From Solanum dulcamara (Eukaryota > Streptophyta > Magnoliopsida > Solanales > Solanaceae): 64,000 bases of DNA. The DNA lies in NCBI RefSeq assembly GCF_947179165.1, contig NC_077240.1, positions 43,537,501-43,601,500 on the forward strand. Direction: 5' to 3'. The notes below the pieces were generated by a model. That model was not told where the DNA came from. It made no database searches and was given only the letters and a program-made list of their open reading frames with translations. Below, piece after piece: positions 57,510-64,000 of the stretch (positions are counted from its first letter, which is position 1; each line of letters starts with the position of its first letter). Position numbers and translations under genes: made by a program.

Positions 57510-60500
57510 TGTTATGCCCGTACTTTTGTACTTCGAAAAGCTTTTTTAAACTTCTTAAAAGTTTCCATGTGACCAAGATTATCTATAATGTTATCAAATA
57601 ACTCTAAGGAAGGGAGGATTAGATGTGCCATAAGTGTGAAGGTTGGAAATAGGGTTATAAGGATTTGAAATGAGTTGGGGGCCAAAGTAACAAGTCGTGA
57701 GACTGGACTTACTTACGTAAGCTACCAACTTGGATGTCTTACGTACTTAAGCTACTGGAGTACATGTTGACCTTAAGTAGAAAGGAATACATAGGCTCTT
57801 GGAGTGAGATGAGATTACGAACCCACAGAAGAGAAATAAGGAGATGACGTGCCTATTCGAAGCAAGTAGATGATGCTCCTACTTGGAAAAGTAGGTGATG
57901 CACCTACTTAGGGTCAAGTAGGTGATGCAGCAGCTTAGGGTGGACCCCACTACCATATGGCAGCATGTGAGGGGCCGAATGGGATAAGGTGGCGCCCTAG
58001 GGGGCTGCCACATATCAAACCTAAGGGGTTACCACGTGGAACCTCCTAAGGAGATATATATGTATGTATTTGATGACTAAGTCATCATATTTCTCACTTT
58101 GAGACTTAGAAACTAAGAGAGAAAATTGAGAGGAAGAAAGAAGAGAGCTACGGCTTGACTCCTCTAAAGGTAAGTCTCTAATTTTTCTCCATGAATTAAT
58201 TATCAAAGAAGTTCCTCGGACATTTTATGGTGTATATATGTATCTTATAATGACTAACTAGTGATTTCTTCTGCCTATACTTGGAAAAAATTGAGAGAAA
58301 AACCTACGAAGCCAAAGAGAGGAGTTACGAGTTTGGAGGCCAAGAAAGGTAAAGCCTGATTTTGTTCTATGAATTAATTATTTAAGTTATCCTACGGTGA
58401 TATAATGGTGTTTAATAATGAAAAATTTTGTTTTGGGGAAGCAAGTAAGGGTGACGAGCAGTCCACTACTTTTCAGCGCGATTAAGGAACTTTTGAGGCT
58501 AGTTTTTGCAAGTTTTGAACAAGGTAAGTTCTTCCCTTTCAAGGTGAAGTTAATCATGTTGATATGGGGTGTATTATCGGTGTTAAATGAAGTTGAAAGT
58601 AGGAAAAATGTATAAGTATTCTTGGCGTTAGAAATAAACTAAATTGAAGTCGTTCTAGCTGAGTTAAAGTTGTTAAGGTTGTATAGTGTGGTTGTGATTG
58701 TGGCATTGTCTATGGAGATGGTTTTATGGCTTGTTGTAGGGATGGAACGTGGGTCAAAATATGTGTGGGTTCTCCTGTTTGAAGTCACCCAACCCTCCGT
58801 TCCGCGTGGTTAAAGATTTTATGAATTAATAATTGAAAACCTTATTTTTATATCATGGTTTTGGGCGAGTTGTTTGGGACTTGTTTTGTCTAATGTTGAT
58901 GTGGTATAATTGTGTATTGGCTTCTGGTTGTGTTGTTTGTTGGCTGTAGTAATTGAAGGTGTAATTGGAAGTTCGGATAGGGCAAGTTATAGAGGAAATG
59001 CTGCCCGAATTCTGTTAACTTCTTAACTAACTAATAGACTAGTCAAGAAAGGCGAATAAGGAATTGATTCCTACGGGTGATTAGTTGTGGATTTAGCAGC
59101 TGGAAACTTAAAGGTTATTAATATTAGTATTACCGTCATGTTAAATAGGTTCAGAGGACGATGAGACAAGCTGGGTTAAAAGCAATTGATAAGAGGTATG
59201 TAAAGCCTATCCTCTCTCCTTTTATTTGGCATCTCTTAGTCTTAAGTATGATGTGTATATGAAATATGGGAACAAATCTACTCATGAATCTTTGAATGTG
59301 ATTTATGACTCCTACCTACTTCTTGAAGTGAGAGCTCCTATGCTAATTGAGTTAGTACCTCTCACTGTCTCAGAGAGGACGAAGAGTAGAGGGTATGTAA
59401 AGCTAACTTTCTCTTCTTTTGGCATGTCCTAGAAGTAAATAATGGATATGTATGTGAGCTTGGGGTAATTCCATTCATAATTTCCAAGAAGGAACCATGA
59501 GTCTCATTCACTTCGTGATGTTAAAACACCTATAATAGTTGAGTTATTGCCTTTTAAGGCTTTTATATGATGAAGAGTAGTATTTGTAGAGCCTGTCCCT
59601 TCTTTCTTTTGGTATGTCTTAAATATAAGTGAAATGAGATACAGTATGAGTGTGGAGGTAGTTCCCATTATAAATTCTGAGTATAACTCGTGACTCATGT
59701 TAACTTCTAAATGCTAAGGCTCTTAAGGTAGTTGAGCTATTCCACTTGAGCCTTCTATATATAAAGACATTATCCATGACTCTTAGTCACGTCTGAGTGT
59801 AAAGTTCTTGAAATAGTTGAACTACTACCCTCGAGTCCCTGTATGATGAATATTAATTGAATGTATAATCTCCTAATCCTAGGGACTCTATGATGACAAA
59901 TGTCTCTAATTGCATAAACTATATGGCATCACCTTGATACATGCCTCTCATGCCTGAGACTTCACTTGATATGACTTTTATTGACCGTTAAAAAGTACCT
60001 AAGATGACTACTACCCTGATCTTCAAGTGACGGTTCGCTTGATTACTCGGTTGAGCATCGGATGATAATTTAGTTAAATATGGTTACTCGCTTCTTTGCT
60101 CGTGCACACAGTAATACATCTTTCACCGAGTCTTGGGCTAGCTATAATAGATTTATACGATTATATGATATGTGAATCAGGCCATCTATCCTTGGCATGG
60201 TGATATAATATGCATGTATATGGATTGGGATGTCGTAGCTCGATATTATTATGCAATACATGGATCGGGTCGTCATTCCTCGGCACTAATATATGAGATA
60301 TGGATTAAGCCATCATACCTCGGCATTATTATACGATATGTGGATCAAGTCGTTATTCCTTGGTAAGTACTTGCTATATACATAGATCAGACAGTACGTT
60401 CCATAGCGCTAATGGTACATATGTGCTTATGATGACAAAATGATGTAGTTATTACACCGAGTCCCCGAACAGGCTGGATACAACATATGATGATAGTATG

Positions 60501-61119
60501 TATGCCTTTAGTTTATAAGATGCAGGTACGGTAGATAGCTTAATATTATACTTTCCCCCTGCATCCCTATTTTAGTTGTTGTCATAGTTATGATCTTTTA
60601 TGCTTTATATACTCAGTACATGTATCGTACTTACCCCGTTTCTTCGGGGGGCTGTATTTCATACCCGCAGGTATAGATATTCATTTCAGAGACCCGCCAA
60701 CTTAGGATTTCCACTCAGCTATATTGGAATTGCTCCACTGTTCTGGAGCCTAGCTTATGGTGCTGACCTTCTAGTGTATATATTTGGTTATTCAAGGGTA
60801 CGGTGGGGGCCTTGTCTCACCATATGTTACTGTTAATATTTTTAAAGGTCTGTGGATATGTGTGTGGTCTGTACGTGTAAGTTCTATTCAGTTATATCTA
60901 CATGATGTATTGTAAATATCAAGATACTATGGCAGCCTTGTCGGCTTGCACGCCCTTTCATGATAAGATACAAATGAAAGAGGCTACAGGTATATGAAAA
61001 TGCTATGACCCACTAAAGTTCTTATGTATAGTCCTTATATTGATTATTACATCTAATAGTTAGGTACATGGGTGTCCAGGTCGGACCCCAGTCATGGCCT
61101 ACGGGGATGGACTCATGCT
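57510..61119 (+). repeat. 3' LTR of D (about 3610 bp)
   Basis: TGTTATGCCCG to a decayed terminus near 61119. Contains U3 (TATA at 58053, CACGTG at 58032), splice-donor modules (58169, 58346, 58525), the AAGCT...TTGGCATGT module repeats (59190-59620), a 40-bp minisatellite (60174-60366) and the U5 block (60608-61100). Frames at 59226-59432, 60172-60366 and 60600-60836 are shadows. Confidence 0.85.
60174..60366. repeat. 40-bp minisatellite in D's LTR
   Basis: Five units starting near 60174, 60221, 60261, 60301 and 60341; the last three are spaced exactly 40 bp. Core TGGATCGGGTCGTCATTCCT then CGGCA. Related in reverse complement to A's array at 8838-8959. Confidence 0.85.
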
Positions 61120-62499
61120 CAAATTAATAATTAAGAGACTTATAAGTCTCAACTCATGCCCAAAATTATAATTAAAAGACTTCTCGAATACAACTTATGG
61201 TCAATTAAATGATGAAAATAATCAATCTTTAACTCAAAACAATACATAAACCAGTTAATGCAAAACTAAACTAGGGTTTATGTGAATTTAAATATGAACA
61301 CGCATATCAAGAATTCAACTCATGAAAATTATCAAAGTATATCTAAATGTATACAAGAACTCAATAGAATCTATATAGATAACTCACGATTTTAGTTTAT
61401 CGTAATTGAAACTTAAAGTAAAACTCAACTCAAGTGTAAGAAGATGTAGGGCACAAATACGAACTTAGTGAAATGTTATGATAGCCATACATACCTTGAC
61501 TAGAGATTATCCAAGAAAAAATTGAAGATTTTGCTTGAAACTCTTGAACCCTAGCTCTTCTTCTTTTCTCTAATTCTTGATCTCAAAAGATTCTATGTTT
61601 TAATAAGAGAAAAACCCCATTGGGTACTGATAGGGAGTAATTTTAGTCCAAAAATGGCTTCATCTTAGTTTTGGAAAGGCAGGAAAAGACTGGAATACGC
61701 CTACTTAAAATTGACTATGGGCCGTGTACAGGTACTTCTATGTACTGTAGAGTCTTCAACTAATTGTAGAATACTAGTCGTAGAAGCTTTGATCCAATAT
61801 AGGACATAACTGGAAATCTACCACATCAGTCTATGACCACCCTTCTATAGTTCGTACACCATGATACGGGTTGTGAAGAATCCTCATGAAAACTCTAATG
61901 GGAAAATGCTGGGGAACTATAGGTCCTTCTCTACAACTTATACAAATGTGTACGGGTCATAGAATTAGTTGAGGGGTATGGCACACATTCTGGTAGCTAC
62001 TGGAATATGACACCTAACTCTACGACTGAGTCTATAGGTTGTAGAAGACTTGACAACTCTTGAAGGTGACTCATAGAAACTGATCTAAACATTTAAATTC
62101 GGCTAAGTATAGGGGGTTCACAAGCCCTCCTACAACTCGTAGAACACTCTATGAGCCATAGAGTGGGTCGTAGACCTCGCTGGTAGCTCAAATTCTCAAG
62201 TTTTCTTTGTGTTCTTGGAATTTCTCTAATCTAAAATAGTACAGGGTGTTTCAATATCTCATGCTTTTAACTACTAAACTATGCTATTTTAGACTATTTT
62301 GGACATCTTATAACTACCCAAACCCTTCAAACTTCTTCCATTCTGTTCTAATATCTCAAATTCCTCTAAGGCGCTACGAATTTCTCTCCCAGGGTTTTCT
62401 TCTTTATTAAGATAGGGTTTCAGGTTCAATCAACATTGATTTTTAGGCTTTGGTTATCAAAGTATGTGGAAATTCAACAATGGATTCCTTTTATATATT
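61120..62499. other. AT-rich retroelement remnant right of D
   Basis: Resumes the AATTATAATTA/ACTCAACTCA style of 53700-53903, consistent with D being inserted here. It contains repeated CTACGAC..CGTAGA and GGGTCGTAGA motifs (61720-62180), known in chromovirus LTRs. No frame of interest and no clean boundary. Confidence 0.35.
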
Positions 62500-63862
62500 G
62501 GGTCCCAAAAAATCTCAATTCTTCAAGTTCTATTTCACTCAATACAATTAACGTTTATGTCAAATATTTATGTATCCTTTTTATTATGAATTAATTGATG
62601 TTATTCTATTTTAATATGCATGATTTGACTAAAAATACACGATTTGATGAAGCTTTTATATGGACCCACACATTATGCTTTGAATTTCACTTATGAACTA
62701 TGGTCTTGAATTTGTTAAAGGATTTATGCATGTTTTAGGAAAATACTGAAGTATGTTTTAAGGATGCTTTTCAGTAATTATAAATGATTTGTGAAGGTTT
62801 TTCTCACAATATGAAAGAAATCACGATTTAGATGCTTAGATAAGTATGTGTCTATATGAACTACTTTATAAATCATGATTTAAAAGGAGCTACTCTTATA
62901 TAATTTTATGATGTGGATTGGTAATTGATTATTGCCTTTCTAATGTTATGTTTTGATAATTAACTTTATCTATTCCGTTGGCATTTTACATAGCATCGAG
63001 AGGGATTTATGGTGGAGGCTTGGTAAGGGAGTTTGTAGTAGTAACCTCTAGTCCCAAACTACTTGCCCTCGTAGGTTATCATAAATGACTTTGCTAGTGT
63101 ATCCATAATAGCATGATGAAATGATATGAAGTCTACCTTGGCAAGTAGTATCCTCTTTTATGGAGTAGGAGTTACACCTAATTTCATATTATAGGTAACA
63201 TGGTCTTATTGTCGGTTAAGGTTAATATCCCAAAAAATGAAGTACGTTTTTCCCTAAAGCTTTCCACTATGTATTTTAATAATGCTTGACCTTATCTCAT
63301 AATCTATGATTTACTTTTAATAGCTTAAAGGATTCTTGGTCATGCATTTCATGTTTATGCCCATTATGATTTCTTATTTATGTTTTGCATTTTTCTCACA
63401 TACTTAGTACATTTCATGTACTAATGCATACTTGTGCCTACATTGTCTCCTAATGTAGGGTTTGACAATATTCATCACTCTCATGGCTATTACAGTTGTT
63501 GTTAACACTTCACTTCTTGATGAGTCCTCATGTTTCAAGGGCATAACCATGATGGTTTCTTTGTCTTTCTTTCCATGACTTTTAGAATTAGATTGCTTGG
63601 GTGACCTAGGGAATGTCATTCACCCCCATCTAGGACTAGTAGACGCAATGTCAGATACAACATGTTTTTGTATCCACAAATGTTATCTCAGATTTCTTTT
63701 ATGTCAAGATTGTTATATTTGAGACTTATCTTCAACTTTTAGTTTTATTATGTGTGTGTTGCGTATTCTTAAGTCATGCTTATGCTAAGAGGCTTATTTA
63801 GAGTCTTCTGGGATCCTATTCGCCGTGTGACGTCTAGGGTCTAGCTTAAGTCATGGAAAACA
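62500..63862 (+). repeat. LTR of element H (left edge uncertain)
   Basis: The right edge is set by the primer site at 63863. Inside are TTTTATATATTGGG (62489-62502, possible TATA), a long AT-rich stretch, ATACTTAGTACATTTCATGTACT (63400-63422) and CTCCTAATGTAGGG. This U5 style differs from A, C, E and D. The minus frame 63404-63619 is a shadow. Confidence 0.55.
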
Positions 63863-63883
63863 TGGTATCAAAGTATTAGGTTC
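63863..63883 (+). promoter_or_regulatory. Primer binding site of H
   Basis: TGGTATCAAAGTATTAGGTT directly follows AAAACA; an initiator-Met-type site with few changes. A leader module with CCGCGTCTACTAGAGTCTT follows at 63919-63937. Confidence 0.75.
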
Positions 63884-63982
63884 TTGCATCCTAGGGTGTC
63901 TAACATGCCGCGTCTACTAGAGTCTTATTCATACGCGTGAAGTACACCATATTTACGAATAAGAGGGTATGAGGTATTTAAG

Positions 63983-64000
63983 TCTCACGACCCAACACCG
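63983..64000 (-). mobile_element. Start of a minus-strand LTR (I), cut by window end
   Basis: TCTCACGACCCAACACCG resembles the TGTCACGACCCAACCCC end of the minus LTRs here (7495, 24564, 33414). Only 18 bases are visible, so this is a tentative call. Confidence 0.45.

Larger units (their letters stand above)
53904..61119 (+). mobile_element. Chromovirus relative D with truncated 5' LTR
   Basis: Left LTR begins TGTTATGCCCGTAC at 53904 and stops matching the right LTR at ~55021; it then runs directly into interior sequence, so ~2.5 kb of LTR plus the primer site were deleted. The interior has non-coding DNA, integrase and chromodomain and a polypurine tract (57496-57509), then a full 3' LTR (57510-61119). 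The right end is decayed (GATGGACTCATG for GGTTGGGTCGTGACA), so the target duplication cannot be confirmed. Related to A, C and E but a separate LTR subfamily. Confidence 0.8.

Noticed and set aside
54788..58615. A 65-codon frame present twice (54788-54985 and 58418-58615) with conserved protein
   Set aside because: The two places are the two LTRs of D, so the duplication is explained without a gene. The frame covers a splice-donor module and differs like the surrounding LTR.

Overview
This window is plant nuclear DNA built almost entirely of nested LTR retrotransposons. I see no host protein gene, tRNA gene or working rRNA gene. Terminal motifs (ACGACCCAACCCC read on one strand, GGGGTTGGGTCGTGACA on the other), initiator-Met-type primer sites (TGGTATCA), chromodomain-tailed integrases and about 3-kb LTRs suggest Solanaceae pericentromeric heterochromatin (Capsicum, Solanum or Nicotiana type). 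The family assignment is from memory and inference. All reading frames longer than about 60 codons are broken retroelement domains or chance frames.

Layout, left to right. (G) 1-898: end of a minus-strand LTR inserted in the next element. (A) 899-10637: minus-strand Ty3 chromovirus with a 3-kb LTR, integrase core, C-terminus and chromodomain, and a leader ORF with ETDPSE repeats. It sits inside the 5' LTR of (B). (B) 10638-16876: plus-strand Ty3 element with LTR, primer site, gag, protease, RT and RNase H, all broken by stops. 16877-17084: a stray LTR tail. (F) a minus-strand chromovirus cut in two, with integrase and chromodomain at 17470-18113 and RNase H, RT, protease and gag at 50052-52830. 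(T) 18147-50051: a Tat/Athila-type element lying between the two halves of F. (E) 20972-48131: plus-strand chromovirus inside T. (N1) 24564-27435: compact minus-strand non-autonomous element inside E, with target duplication GTATT. (C) 28517-42291: plus-strand chromovirus inside E, with target duplication TACTA. (S) 33414-36832: minus-strand solo LTR inside C, with target duplication TATAA. (D) 53904-61119: plus-strand chromovirus relative with a truncated 5' LTR. 61120-62500: probable continuation of F's left-over DNA. (H) about 62500-63862: plus-strand LTR followed by a primer site. (I) 63983-64000: start of a further minus-strand LTR.

The nesting F > T > E > C > S is five deep. Perfect 5-bp target duplications support three of the events.

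The most unusual feature is an antisense 5S rRNA-derived segment in the internal region of both C and E (37770-37890 and 43549-43650). A chromovirus subfamily therefore appears to have captured a 5S gene and amplified it. In the same family (A, C, D, E) the primer site, a long non-coding leader-like interior, the integrase and chromodomain end, and the polypurine tract remain, but gag, protease and RT cannot be recognised. The LTRs carry clusters of CACGTG (G-box/ABRE-like) motifs upstream of the TATA box, repeated splice-donor-like modules, and minisatellites.
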